Shown in pieces: positions 31,930-42,315 of a DNA stretch of 64,000 nucleotides; position 1 is the stretch's first letter; every line of letters starts with the position of its first letter. The DNA comes from Datnioides undecimradiatus (lineage: Eukaryota; Chordata; Actinopteri; Lobotiformes; Datnioididae). The position numbers and the translations under genes were made by a program. The DNA is taken from assembly GCA_008933995.1 (NCBI GenBank), contig WARS01000028.1:584001-648000 (forward strand), given 5' to 3'. The notes beneath the pieces are model-generated. The model did not search any database. It saw only the letters and a program-made list of their open reading frames with translations, and was not told the DNA's origin.

Positions 31930-33300
31930 ATCTTTGAAAAAAAAAAAAAATTCTTCCTCTTCTTTTTTTAATCTGAAAGTCTTCTCCCGGTAGATTTAAA
32001 AGACATAAGGATGAAAGAGTTGGCTTCTTTAAAATCTCTCCACTCCCAGGGTGTGAAGTCGAACCACTTCAGTGTCTTGGAATATATATATTTTTATAAA
32101 AAAAGAGGAATTATCATAACAAAACTTGTATCGCTTTGATTATGCCTGATATATAATGCATGTTGGGGATTTACACCACAAAGGCTGCTGTCTGAACCCC
32201 GTGCAGACGGTCTGCAGAGGACAGCGCCAGGTTTCGGTCGTCCGACATCAGAGCCTCACCTACTACCTTGAGTGCTTGTTTTACCCCCAAAACTCTTCTT
32301 CTACTAAAGATTTAGCGCCCGTTTTAGAGAAATCTGCTGCTGGAACCTCAAACAAACGCCTTCAAGTGTCAACTGGACCCACGGCATCGCGGCTAACGTC
32401 TTTCCAAGGAGTGACGGAGATGTGTTTAAAGAACCGGACAATTTATGATTAAAAACTAATGTTTTTCAGTTGAAATACAATAAAACATACAATGTAAAGC
32501 GATAGACTGCAGTTACTCCAGTGTATATTGGCGCAGTCCTGTGTACCGGTGCAGAACCAGTACATATATGTAGGTATTCAGGATCGTTACCCAGTTACCC
32601 AGTTGTCGTGTCCTTCAGGTCCAGAGTGAAACACTTGTCAAACATTTGCTGGTTCCCAACTTTTCATCCGATGCCGCCTACATGAGCTCGTTAAACAGGG
32701 ACGCTAAAGTTAGCCTCAGCCGGCAGGGATTCTTGGTTTTCCTGACGTGTTTTATCACAATTTCACCAAAGAATGCTAAACTGGTTAGCCTGTTAGCACG
32801 CTAACTCGCAAAACGTACGCCGAGCACGTTCAAATGACAAAGTTAACGCGCTGTCAAGCTAAATGGCACATGCTAACGTTAGCGTGAGCAGTGTCGCAGC
32901 CTGGGGACGTGTTGAAATCTGTGTTTCTGCGCAGGTGGAGGACACCTGCATCAACCAACCAAAACACCAACATGGGGCAAGTGCATGAAACGTCGCTGAA
33001 GAGGAGCCACGGGTGCAGCTTTTCAAACATCTAGCATGTGTTTTAGCGCATTCGCTGGCAGACGGAGCAGCTTGGAGCACGATTGTTGGGATAAAAATCA
33101 GAATTTGGCTTGTTTGCATCATCTCCAGTTGGAAAATGATGTGAGTCAAGTTAGCATGAGCGCAGATCTGCAGTGTTTCATCACTGCGCGTCGTCATAAA
33201 TGCTAAAAACGTCCATTAGCTGACATGAAATGCAAGCTAAACACCTCAGAAACTGACTACAGTTGATCCTGAGCAGCGATCACAGCCGAACGTATACTCC
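31930..33300. other. Filler with GCTAAC/GTTAGC island
   Basis: Poly(A) at about 31938-31951, an AT-rich patch near 32080, then GTTAGC/GCTAAC words concentrated at 32700-32890 with more to 33240. No gene seen. Confidence 0.5.
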
Positions 33301-33334
33301 GCCACGGCATTAATGTGCATGTCCGCATTTGCTG

Positions 33335-33551
33335 CACACACACACACACACAAGATGCAAGTACAGTGAGGCTCTGCACAAACAACCCGACAATAACGCC
33401 GGCGATTCTCCTTCAGAAACCTAGCCACCAAGGCCCGCCTTTCAGATGGAAATATGTTTGTGTGTTGTCCCGCCGCACAAAAGGGGAGGGAGATTGTGAG
33501 GAGGCGGTGGGCTGCTGCGGTGTGTGTGTGTGTGTGTGTGGGGGGGGTCCG
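33335..33551. repeat. (CA)n and (TG)10 with poly(G)
   Basis: (CA)9 at 33335-33352 and (TG)10 at 33521-33540, followed immediately by a G run. The sequence between is unique. Confidence 0.9.
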
Positions 33552-33554
33552 ACC

Positions 33555-33690
33555 AGTGATTACCTCTTAAATACATATAGATGCGCCCCCTTTGAATGGC
33601 GGCCTATTGAGCAGGAGATTGGGTTAAATTAGATGTTAATCATTTCCGTTCTCCTGTTGGTGAACCGATAAGAGCTGCAGGACCACCCCT
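33555..33690. other. Candidate conserved non-coding element
   Basis: GTGATTACCTC, AAATACATATAG, GGTTAAATTAGATG and TTAATCATT (33636-33644) in 135 bp, starting right after the poly(G). Confidence 0.45.
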
Positions 33691-33728
33691 ACCACAAGAG
33701 ATAGGCTGGGAAACACACACATGCACGC

Positions 33729-34052
33729 ACACACACACACACACCTCTCTCTCCCCTTTTTTATGGTAATGCAGGGAGTGTGTGCGCCTCCCCATTTAGA
33801 TTTTTGACTCACTCTCTCTGTCCCTCAGAGAAACGCCGATCATTCGCCCGCTGCATTTAATAACAAAGAAGAAGAGGGAGATAAGTTGTGCGGCTCAGAC
33901 TGAAAGCAGCCTGGAAACACATTTACTTTTTTTTTTTTTTTTTAAATAGCCCAAGTTAAACCCGTATAGGAGGGCGGCGGCGGCGGCGGCGGCGAAGAGA
34001 GAGAGAGAGGGAGAAAATCATAACCGACTCCCTCTCTTTCAAAAAAAAAAAA
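33729..34052. repeat. CA microsatellite, poly(T), (GGC)n, (GA)n, poly(A)
   Basis: (CA)n at 33729-33744, poly(T) at about 33928-33943, (GGC)n at 33973-33994, (GA)n to 34010 and poly(A) at about 34041-34054. Complex sequence between 33790 and 33910 may be part of a CNE. Confidence 0.8.
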
Positions 34053-34079
34053 AAGGAGGAAATAAGACGGCGGTGAAAA

Positions 34080-34570
34080 GTGTTGTATGAAATCCTTCAA
34101 CTTCTGAAAGACTCACGGACAGAGACGATTGTGCGCTGGGATCCTGTTGCCTCATTCAACGCACAATCGAGAGCTTTTGCCCGAGAGATGACATATTTAT
34201 GTATGGCGGCGGCGGTGAAGGGGGGGACGGCGGCGAATAAGCATAATCTAGCCACATTGTGCAGCGTTCAGCTGAATATAAAGTCGTTATATTAGTCTCC
34301 AAATATGGGCGTGGCCTGCGAGAGTCGCCGCGGATACGGCTGCGGGATTATACGCCATCATTACACCGGCGAGATGAACTGAGAGTGTGTTCATTCAGCG
34401 CCACAATGGCTAATATTGTGGCGTCTGCGGGGGCGTGCTGTCGGGTTTTGCGCCCTCTGCACGCGCGCCGGGTTCAGTTTATAAAGAGAAGAGGCCTAAT
34501 GAGGGTAATAGAAGCCCAGCGTGGCGGCTGTTTTGGCGGTTTTAGCTCTTTGGCGCTCCGTGCGTGACGT
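34080..34570. other. Candidate CNE with two long inverted repeats
   Basis: About 490 bp of complex sequence. CGATTGTGCG (34126-34135) and CGCACAATCG (34160-34169) are perfect 10-bp arms with a 24-nt loop. CGCCACAAT (34399-34407) and ATTGTGGCG (34415-34423) are perfect 9-bp arms with a 7-nt loop. Both are centred on ATTGT/ACAAT, the SOX core. GGCGG-rich stretches lie between. Confidence 0.5.
34406..34567 (+). CDS. Possible small ORF (53 codons), speculative
   Basis: ATG in a strong Kozak context (A at -3, G at +4) opens a 53-codon frame ending in TGA at 34565-34567. The first 35 residues have several Arg/Lys and no acidic residue, like a mitochondrial presequence, but no mature domain follows. 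The start codon lies inside the 9-bp inverted repeat, and an upstream in-frame ATG (34259) extends the frame. Probably chance in GC-rich DNA. Confidence 0.12.
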   Translation: MANIVASAGACCRVLRPLHARRVQFIKRRGLMRVIEAQRGGCFGGFSSLALRA

Positions 34571-34789
34571 ATCAGATGGAAAACTGGGTGTTGGAAGTTC
34601 CACCGGAGGACGTCTTGGCTTTTTTTTTTTTTCCAGATAGCAGATGGTTGCACGCGCAGCGGGGAAGAGATACCGACCTGAAGAGCTGCCTGCTGGTCTT
34701 TTAAGGTGACTGTTGCAACACGCTGTACAGCGTGAAACCGCAGATGAAACAGTGAGTGAAAACGCAGGTGCAGGGCAAAAGTCAACGAA

Positions 34790-34801
34790 CCCCCCCCCCC
34801 C

Positions 34802-34849
<48 letters not shown>

Positions 34850-34872
34850 GCACCACACGCACACACACACAC
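34790..34872. repeat. Poly(C) and long interrupted CA array
   Basis: Poly(C) at about 34791-34801, then CA repeats at 34803-34849 and 34859-34872 with short interruptions. Confidence 0.95.
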
Positions 34873-34889
34873 CACCAACTGCACCAAGA

Positions 34890-35600
34890 GGTTCAAACTT
34901 AATAAAAAGAGAAAAAACAACAGTTAAACTGCAACAATCAGTCGATTAATCATCAAGTTATTAATATTTATTTAGTTATTGTTTCACAAGTTTGTCCCAT
35001 TAGAGTAAATTTAATATTTCGGGGGTTTTGGACTGTTTGTCAGACAAAACGGGACATTTAACGATCGATTCATGAGGGAAATAAACAGATTAATTAAAAA
35101 AAATCATTAGTACAACTGAAAACAAACATTTTCTATACTTATAATATTATAACATATCAAAACTGAGTTGTGGTTATTGTTTTTTTTAATTTTTCATCAC
35201 TACATGCTTCATTAAATGAGGCCTTGATGTTAAAATGGTGTTTGTCAGTGCTACACAGTGACTAAATGTGGTTATTCAAGTACCGTAATTACTGAGCTCT
35301 CGAGTATTTCGAATTTAAGATTCACGTTACATCGTTTTAGAGATAATGTTGGAATAATTCTGTAAAAATGTAAACATGAGAACTTTAATTTGACGTTCTT
35401 CTGAAAGCGGTCGCTCACTTTTACTCGAGTAAACCGTGGCGCGCGCTTCGACTCTTCACCTCATCGCCGTTTTGTTTAAGTGGAACGAAGCTGCTGCGAG
35501 CCTGGAATCCTCCTGACCATGCTCGTGGTTATTTACGGTAATTACGGCGAGGTATCGCGACTAATTTGACAATGATGCATCGCCGCGCGCAGCTCCTTTT
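34890..35600. other. AT-rich unique sequence
   Basis: AT-rich to about 35400, with GTAATTAC palindromes near 35284 and 35537. No gene or repeat family recognised. Confidence 0.5.
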
Positions 35601-35619
35601 AATGTCTGCCATCGAGATT

Positions 35620-35715
35620 GCTCCTCTGTGTGTGTGTGTGTGTGTGTTGCATGTGTGTGTTGCATGTGTGTGTGTGTTGCATGTGTGTGTTGCATGTGTG
35701 TGTGTGTGTGTGTGT
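35620..35715. repeat. Compound (TG)n with periodic GTTGCATG units
   Basis: A (TG)n array in which GTTGCATG recurs four times at alternating short and long spacing. This pattern is a higher-order tandem duplication of the array itself. Confidence 0.9.
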
Positions 35716-35850
35716 TTTCCCCTCCGCCAGCTCTTTTCTCTGTGACTTCACGCACCGCAGTTTGACTGTTTCAGGTCAGAGGAAAAGAGATAAGAAGAAG
35801 TGATTTTTCTTACCTTGGTCACACCCCACCTCCACCACCACCATCTCACA

Positions 35851-35852
<2 letters not shown>

Positions 35853-35902
<50 letters not shown>

Positions 35903-36106
35903 AGCTCCACCAGCAGCATCCCTCCCCTCCCTGCAGCCCGTCAGACAGGCGGAGTGACAGGCCTCCAGCGTAAGCCTTTATTTACATTAGCCGTAATACT
36001 ACAGGTGATCAAAACAACATGGTCGTCTCCCACGATTAGCCCGCTAAACGCTAGATGTGTTATGACAAGCCGACTCCCACTCACACACACACACACACAC
36101 ACACAC
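35853..36106. repeat. Two CA microsatellites
   Basis: (CA)n of about 49 bp at 35853-35901, the longest uninterrupted CA array in the window, and (CA)n at 36081-36106. Unique sequence with no obvious motif cluster lies between. Confidence 0.95.
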
Positions 36107-36109
36107 TTA

Positions 36110-36660
36110 TCCACTATCTCAGTGCAGGCCCGGGCGTTATCTGGAAGTGTGTGCGTGCACGTTTTCTGAAAATCGTTTACATCTCCACGGTTAAAAAGCG
36201 CCTGTTTACACTCAGGATCGTCGATGTACACGAGTTGATTTCGCGTGAGTCACTTAAGCTCCTTACGAGCCGCCTCGTCTCATCTGAGAAGCGCGCGGTG
36301 GCCCGTCCGACCTGACTGCGGCGGACGGGCCTTGCAGAAGCGCAGGTTCGGTGCCCGTCGAGGGGCGAGAAGAAACAAATAAAGGAGTGAATGAGCGAAA
36401 TTAAAAGAAAGAGAGGAAACGGCAGACACTTCTGAAGCTCGCGTGACAAGATACCGAATTTCAATTTGAGTTTGCGGAGGCGTGGAGGAGAGAGGCGGCG
36501 TTGTGAGCCTTTGATACCCCGCCGAACAGAGTCCTTTCCCCAGCTGTGCCGGCTAATTTGTTCCCTCGGTCCTATCTCGCCCCCTCCCAGTCTCCGTTTA
36601 GCATTATTAATCAAATTACACCCACTAAACTTTCTTTTTCTTGTGTTATTGAAATTGCCC
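36110..36660. other. Unique sequence without recognised feature
   Basis: Mixed composition. Minus-strand frames are open over 36177-36791 but pass through poly(A)/CA repeats and carry no recognisable domain. AAATTACACCC and CATTATTAATC words at 36600-36620 are suggestive only. Confidence 0.4.
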
Positions 36661-36668
36661 CCCCACTC

Positions 36669-36711
36669 CTTTTTTTTTTTTTTTTTTTTAAACACACACA
36701 CACACACACAC
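36669..36711. repeat. Poly(T)21 and (CA)10
   Basis: Poly(T) at 36669-36689, adjacent to CA array at 36692-36711. Confidence 0.95.
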
Positions 36712-36789
36712 TTTCTTCTCGAGCATGCCTCCTCATGTTCTGCTGGTCGAGGGTGAGCCGGGGAAAGAGTGAGAAGCCGAGGACTTGTC

Positions 36790-36935
36790 ATTCAGAAACA
36801 GTGGCATCAGGTTAATGATTTAATTTTTTCAATTAAGATAAAGGAACACTCTCCCTCCTGACCTGCGGGGCAGCGCCCAACATCAAAGCGCCGCCGCTCT
36901 TAATTGTTTTTGTACTCAAGAATAAAATTTCAAAA
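36790..36935. other. Candidate conserved non-coding element
   Basis: TTAATGATTTAATT (36812-36825), CAATTAAGATAAAGG, then GGGGCAGCGCC and CTTAATTG (36899-36906). Dense homeodomain words between repeat arrays. Confidence 0.45.
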
Positions 36936-36950
36936 GAGTTTGCGTGCGTG

Positions 36951-37161
36951 CGTGTGTGTGTGTGTCTGTGTGTGTGTGTGTGTGTGTGCGCGTCCACGTG
37001 CTCCTGCAGCCTGCATCTCCACCCGACAGCGGGCCCGATCGTTTCTGTTCCCGGCCCCGGCATTAGCCCCCCGTGATACGCCATTTACACCAGCGCTCCC
37101 AGCTCCTGCACCCTCACACACACACACACACACACGCGCACACACACACACACACACACAC
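36951..37161. repeat. (TG)n and long CA/CG array
   Basis: (TG)n with GCG edges at 36951-36990, and CA repeats with a GCG interruption at 37114-37161. Both are alternating purine-pyrimidine runs prone to Z-DNA. Confidence 0.95.
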
Positions 37162-37194
37162 CGGGAGCGACTCCTGCACATGCAGGGACCGCCG

Positions 37195-37480
37195 GCGTTC
37201 ACAGTTCAAAGTTGAAGCCCATACGTTCAATTAAAACCATTTAAGAGCCTGCACGCTGCGCCGGCAATCAAACTGCAGTATCTTCTGCACCCACCCACCC
37301 CTCCACCGCCTTAACACCCCACCCCACTCCTCCACCCGCTGCACTCAGCTTTGTCTTTACCGCCTGGAAGTTGAAGGCTACTCTCGTGTATGAAATTACC
37401 TTTTTGCCAGATGAAAGTCATTAGAAAAACCATTTGAATATGCTAATTCCAGCTAGATTAAAAGCTGCTGATGAGTGTGG
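37195..37480. other. Candidate conserved non-coding element
   Basis: Two complex parts (37205-37285 and 37350-37475) separated by C-rich filler. The second holds GAAATTACC, GTCATTAG, CATTTGAATATGCTAATTCC and TAGATTAAAAG, and is among the strongest enhancer-like stretches here. Confidence 0.5.
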
Positions 37481-37909
37481 ATGTGGAGCGGCGGCCGGCC
37501 GGGCTGAAGGCGGGAAGACGCGTGCACTTCCTCCTTCTTTTGTTTTTTTTTTTTCTGTGCATCACGAGCAATTTTTCACTTCGATTTCTGGGCTCGCTTT
37601 CGCGCAAACAAGCGCCGGGGACATCACAGGAGGCGTTTGAATGACAGCGGCGAGCAGGAGGTGGACAGACGTGTAGAGTAATTAGAAATTCTTTTTTTTT
37701 TAATAACGCCACACCTCTGTAAACAGTTGTTTTCTAATATTGTTTGTGTTGCAAGCTGACGCGGCTGCAGACGGCGTCCGTCGGCCTCTGCGGCGTGAAG
37801 CGCTTCCCGTGATTTTGAGAAACGCTGACCACGGCGCAGACGTGCAGGTGATCTCACAAACGCCACTGATGTTGGGAGAAAAGAGCAGCGTGGCTGGTAT
37901 TACGGATGA

Positions 37910-37945
<36 letters not shown>
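37480..37945. repeat. Mixed sequence ending in (GT)17
   Basis: Poly(T) runs near 37543 and 37692 and a (GT)n at 37912-37945. The unique sequence between shows no recognised feature. Confidence 0.8.
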
Positions 37946-37949
<4 letters not shown>

Positions 37950-38550
37950 CTGCTGGGAGCAGTCAGTCTCAGCTCTCTCCGTGTGCAGCCTTGCATTGCC
38001 CCCTACTGAAACCCGACTCCTCCACCGACTCGCCGCTGCTCTTTCACTCCATCTCCTCCCCGTCGCTTCGTCTCTTCATCGCCGCTGACGGGATGATTAA
38101 TGTGCAGATCCTCGTGTCAGATGTGGGAATATATATATAAATAAATAAATAAAAATAAAAATTGTCGGAGGGGGTTTTATGTGAGACGTCCAAATGTGGG
38201 ATTGGAGCGTACCAAGAGTTCACGGGGTGAGCCGGGGAGGGGGAGACACGCACACACACGGTTTCCTGAGATGACCACTGCCGAGCTTCGCTGGGGCGTG
38301 GCGCAGGACAGGAAGTGTTGACATTCCCGGGGTTATTAGCACACTCTGCAGAGGGACAGGTCACACACACACACACATCTCTCTCTCCCTCTATCTCCCT
38401 GCCTTTCTCAACCTCTCTCGCCCGCCTTCACCTTGCAGCCACCACAAACCTGATACCGAGCTTCCACCTTTTCTCTTCGAGGCAAAATCACCTCAAATAA
38501 TAAATAAGAGTTAAACTCAGCGGTTCAGATCGTCAGAGTGCGTCAGACAC
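37950..38550. other. Unique sequence with small repeats
   Basis: (TAAA)n at about 38137-38158 after a short (TA)n, CA runs near 38251 and 38364, and pyrimidine-rich sequence at 38375-38420. No gene seen. Confidence 0.5.
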
Positions 38551-38559
38551 ACGGTGCGA

Positions 38560-38780
38560 TGAGGTTTTGTGTGTGTTGCCGGGTGTCGGGGCGGCTCCCG
38601 GGGCTTTTGGGAGGCAGTGTGCCGCCGCTGCCGCCGCCACTGCTGCTGCTGGTTAAATCCTCAAAGTGGCCTGGCCGCTCCTTGCCAAAGCTGCCCGCCT
38701 CAGTCCAGAAGTAATCCACAGCAAATTCCTTCAGCCTCAGTATCACAGGCCCGCGCTGTGGAAAGACGCGCTGCCAGGGG
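38560..38780. other. Candidate conserved non-coding element, GC-rich
   Basis: Complex GC-rich block with (GCC/GCT)n at 38622-38650 and GTTAAATCC, AGTAATCC and CAAATTCC words; leads directly into a CG/TG alternating tract. Confidence 0.35.
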
Positions 38781-38786
38781 ACTGTG

Positions 38787-38968
38787 CTGCGCGTGCGTGT
38801 GCGCGCGCGTGTGTTTGTGTGTCACGTGTGCGCGGCTGCAGTCGTCTTTCTGATTCCGAGCACGAGCAGCGTGACGGGGGGAGTGCGTGCGCGCGTTTGC
38901 TTGTATGTACAGCGCGGCGTGTGCTTGCATGCTGATGCGCGTGGATGTGTGTGTGTGTGTGTGTGTGT
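38787..38968. repeat. Alternating CG/TG (Z-DNA-prone) tracts
   Basis: GC-rich alternating purine-pyrimidine sequence at 38787-38830 and 38883-38898, then (GT)n at 38946-38968. CG/TG alternation favours left-handed DNA. Confidence 0.8.
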
Positions 38969-38986
38969 TTTTCAGTGTGCTGGGAG

Positions 38987-39121
38987 ATGGCGTTGCTGCA
39001 GCCGGAGCCCAGCCAGCTGACATTCAGACTGGCTTTCTTGCCTCTCTTCCTGGCCGCTCTCCCAGCCAGCGGTTTGTTGGCGGCCCAGGAGAAGGAGGAG
39101 GCACTCCATTCGCCTGGTTAA
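38987..39121 (+). CDS. Possible small ORF with signal-peptide-like start, speculative
   Basis: ATG with G at -3 and G at +4 follows an acceptor-like TTTTTCAG (38967-38974) and opens a 44-codon frame ending in TAA (39119-39121). Residues 1-14 form a polar stretch with one Arg. Residues 15-33 are a Leu/Ala/Phe/Pro-rich hydrophobic core ending in an Ala-Ser-Gly-like region, as in a secretion signal. The tail is Glu/Lys rich. There is no consensus donor before the stop and no family match, so a micropeptide, an unrecognised first exon or chance are all possible. Confidence 0.18.
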   Translation: MALLQPEPSQLTFRLAFLPLFLAALPASGLLAAQEKEEALHSPG

Positions 39122-39179
39122 ACATCCCCGTGTGCTCGTTCCCCGGTGATGAAACATTTGTTTCTTTACGAGGGGGGTT

Positions 39180-39900
39180 AACGGACATGGGAGGCGCCGG
39201 GAGGGCTGAAGAAGAAGAGGAAGCGCGGGGCGATCTGCTCGAGAGCAGTTTCACAAATTCACAAGCAGCAGACAGGTTTGCCACCGCTCGTGTCGGGGCT
39301 TCTCTTCTCTTCCTCTGCCCGTCACCTGTAACACAATTCCCTCTTTTCTCTGGATGGCTCATCTCTGCAGCCGACATCCGGCCCCCGGAGGAAAGCGTTT
39401 GACGGACGGCGCGGCGCAGGCCGGGGGCCAAGACCCAAGCGTCTTCGGTTTACACGCGCTCTGCACGCTGGTCGTCAACTGAAACACACACGGAGCTTCT
39501 CCCAGATGACGTAACCGCAGCGCAAATCAAATTCGAGCTGTTGTTGCACGATCGTCCGTGGCAACCGTCTGCAGAACTTCAAACTTTCCACATCGGTGCG
39601 GGCGGCCTCCGCGTCAAACTGTTTGCTCATGCAGGTTTGATGTTGCTACCCCCCCCCCGCCACCGCACTGATCGCTCGCCTCCTTTCCCCGTAAAAACCT
39701 AAACGTCTGCCGTGTGAAGCACCTCTTGAATTCTCCAAAAGCACCAGCGCCGCCCTGCTCTCCTCAGACAATGGTCATTTGTCCTGCGACGCCCGGTTTC
39801 CGCGAACATCCAACGGCAGCAGCGGGAGCAGGACTCGCTCTCCCCGTGTCACGCGTGAAACCACTTTGTGCGGCGCAGGCAAAGCGGCGCGCGGTGTAAT
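39180..39900. other. GC-rich unique sequence without recognised feature
   Basis: GC-rich and open in several frames on both strands at once, which argues against coding. A poly(C) run lies at about 39651-39658. No gene called. Confidence 0.45.
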
Positions 39901-40130
39901 GAAGTGAACGTTGACATTTAATGAGTTGTCAGTGTTTTCCCTCTCTTCCTCCCTCTGTCGGACTTAAGCCGTTTGGTGGGAAATCTTTGAAGTTAAAAAC
40001 AAGCAACCTGGACATTATTGAATCCTATTTAGAAGGGCCTGGATTGAGAAAGCCTTAAAGACACGCAGGAAAAGCAACGCTCGGGCTTCTGTGCCTTTTA
40101 ATGTTCACAGCATCCCGCTGCCTTTCATGT
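39900..40130. other. Candidate conserved non-coding element
   Basis: GACATTTAATGAGTTG, ACATTATTGAATCC and CCTATTTAGAAGGGCC words, and CTTTTAATGTTC at the end. Complex and repeat-free. Confidence 0.4.
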
Positions 40131-40374
40131 CCACGCTATCTGGAATTAATTGCTTTTTCAAAGTCGGTGTGCTCGCTGTGGCGTGCACGGGAGAACACGT
40201 GTGTGCGTTTGATTGTGAGCGCGCGCACGTCTCCCCCCTCGCGTTTGTTTACCAGTCCCCGGTTGCACTTTCGTGCGCAAACGTGCAGTCGACGCGTCGT
40301 CGCGTAACCGGAGTTCCGCCGCCCCGTTCCCTGCGTTCGATGCAAATTACCAAATCCGTTAGACTTCCCGTTTG

Positions 40375-40670
40375 AATTGTCGGGTCATGTAAGCAGAGTG
40401 AATGACCGCAGCACCTCATGGCAGTCCCTCTGGGAGGCAGAGTCAGCAATCAGAAGTCAAAGGAGGCTAAAAGGAGAACAACTTCAACCCAAACAGAGTC
40501 TGGTGAGAACCGGAGAACCCTCCGCCGCTCCCTCAGACGGCCCATTTTCACCATTTTTGTATAAAATGTCAGCTAATGCAGTGCGGGCTGGCGCCAGCAG
40601 TGTGTATGGCTGTGCGCTGGTACCGTCGGTAATGTGTTTATATAACATCCCTCACATTCCACGCTAAGAG
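40375..40670. other. Candidate conserved non-coding element
   Basis: About 300 bp with TTTGAATTGTC, GTCAGCTAATGC, a 10-bp palindrome CTGGCGCCAG (40588-40597, NFI-like) and GGTAATGTG. No simple repeats. Confidence 0.45.
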
Positions 40671-40702
40671 CCTTCGACTCTCCCAAGTTCATTCAAGCAG
40701 GA

Positions 40703-40719
40703 CACACACACACACACAC
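40703..40719. repeat. (CA)n microsatellite
   Basis: Short pure array; a (GCAC)n-like stretch follows at about 40781-40802. Confidence 0.9.
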
Positions 40720-40809
40720 GAACTACACAGAGCACATGCAAACACTTTAGAGTCCACCTACGTGCATGTTCCCAGACACATGCACGCACGCATGCACGCA
40801 CACACTCCC

Positions 40810-41000
40810 ATTCTCAAATATCCATTGTGGCATTGCAGAGGGGATCCCAACACGCAACAGCGCAGCTCTGGGCTGCAGAGGACAGAGTGGTTTAGTTTCT
40901 GAAGACATCCATCATCGGCAGGCAGGCCGTCAAAGCCCAGCGCATAAGGCCTCATTCTCTGATGCCATTACTGCATTACTGTTCCTCCTGCGCCGCCGCT
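40810..41000. other. Candidate conserved non-coding element
   Basis: Complex 190-bp block with CCATTGTGGCATTGC, GACATCCATCATC and GCCATTACTGCATTACTG (direct repeat of CATTACTG) before GC-rich sequence. Confidence 0.4.
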
Positions 41001-42160
41001 GTCACTGAAGGGCAGCGGAGGAAGGAAGGCTACGGCGTTAAAGAGATATACTCCGACTGGGATAGACCACGGAGCCAGAGTGGAGTCGAACAGGAGTTAT
41101 TTATTTATCCGGGGTGGTTTTCAGTCACGTTCCCGGTCTGTTTTGCTAATGTTTTGCGCGTGACGTGTCCGTGCATGCGTGGGAAAGGTGTGGTGCGCCG
41201 CCTTGTCCTCACACGTTGGCGTCGGTCAGTGTACGCTCACGTTCGTCTGGATGCAAGGTTTGCACGTTTAACGGAAGCTCTACCCAGGGAGGGTGTGTGT
41301 GTTCGGGCCTGTTTCGGCTCAGTTAGCTAGCAGGGCGCCGCGGATTTAAAGCCCTTTAACACTTTAAGATCACATCACTGGGTTTGTTTCTGTGCACCAA
41401 TGTAACACAGCAGGCTAAAAGTCTGCAACAATGCACAAACAACAGATTTTTAACCAATGAAATCAGGACGTGCAACCGTCAATCTTCACCTTTTAGCAAC
41501 GCAGAGCTAAGGTTCAGTTGTTAGCTAGCTCGCACCTCCAGCTGCAGTCTGAAGGGTACGCCAGCCTGCTCCGGTAACTCAGGTCCTCCGGTCCTGTTTC
41601 ACTCTGAAATACGTCACGATACTGAAGCTACGTGCTCTGGAAATGCCGCCTAATTCGGATTTTAACTGGAATTTGGTGCACGATTCAACCGTAATCATCA
41701 CAGATGCACGGGTTTGGGTTACGCAAGTCATGTGACGGAGTTTAAAGAGTGAACAAGTCGCCATCCGGAGGAGGTCCGACCAAAGAAACACAGGACTTTC
41801 ACCAACAAACTTGTGTCAAGTACCTACACCTCACATTCTTGTTTTAACCCATTTTCACATATTTTCACAAGTAGTTCTGTTGTTGTTCACCCTGCAAGGT
41901 GAAGTTTGACTCTAAATGGGGGAACCACTGCGTTTTTGTTGCAGATTGAAGCGTTTTAAATGATTTTATTAACAATTAAATACTCGAATGTTCTCAGGGA
42001 GCGCCCTGCTTGACGCAAAACGAAGCACCAGGGTGCATTTTGATGGAGATCTGGATCCGAGCGGCGTGCAAACGTCAGCAAAGCTCAATGCTACCCATGG
42101 AGCGGCAGCCGCGTCGCTAATTTAAAGCGAGACGTACGACAGCACATCGACCGCGGCTCA
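41000..42160. other. Unique sequence, GCTAGC island
   Basis: GTTAGCTAGC near 41322 and 41520. The remainder is mixed filler with no recognised gene. Confidence 0.45.
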
Positions 42161-42315
42161 TTCTCAGTGCACAGACCCGTGTAAACAAAGCCTGTGATGG
42201 CATGTCTGCCAGAGAGGTGTGGAGCAGAGCTGGATGGAGCGCGGCGGCTCTTTACGGCGCTGCCAGGCTCCGACACTCTTTGCCGTCCTGCCAAATTCTC
42301 CAGCCGGAGACTCAC

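Noticed and set aside
36177..36791. 204-codon minus-strand frame
   Set aside because: Passes through the (CA)n and poly(T) array (Val-Cys and Lys runs); no domain; the remainder is Arg/Ser-rich low-information sequence.
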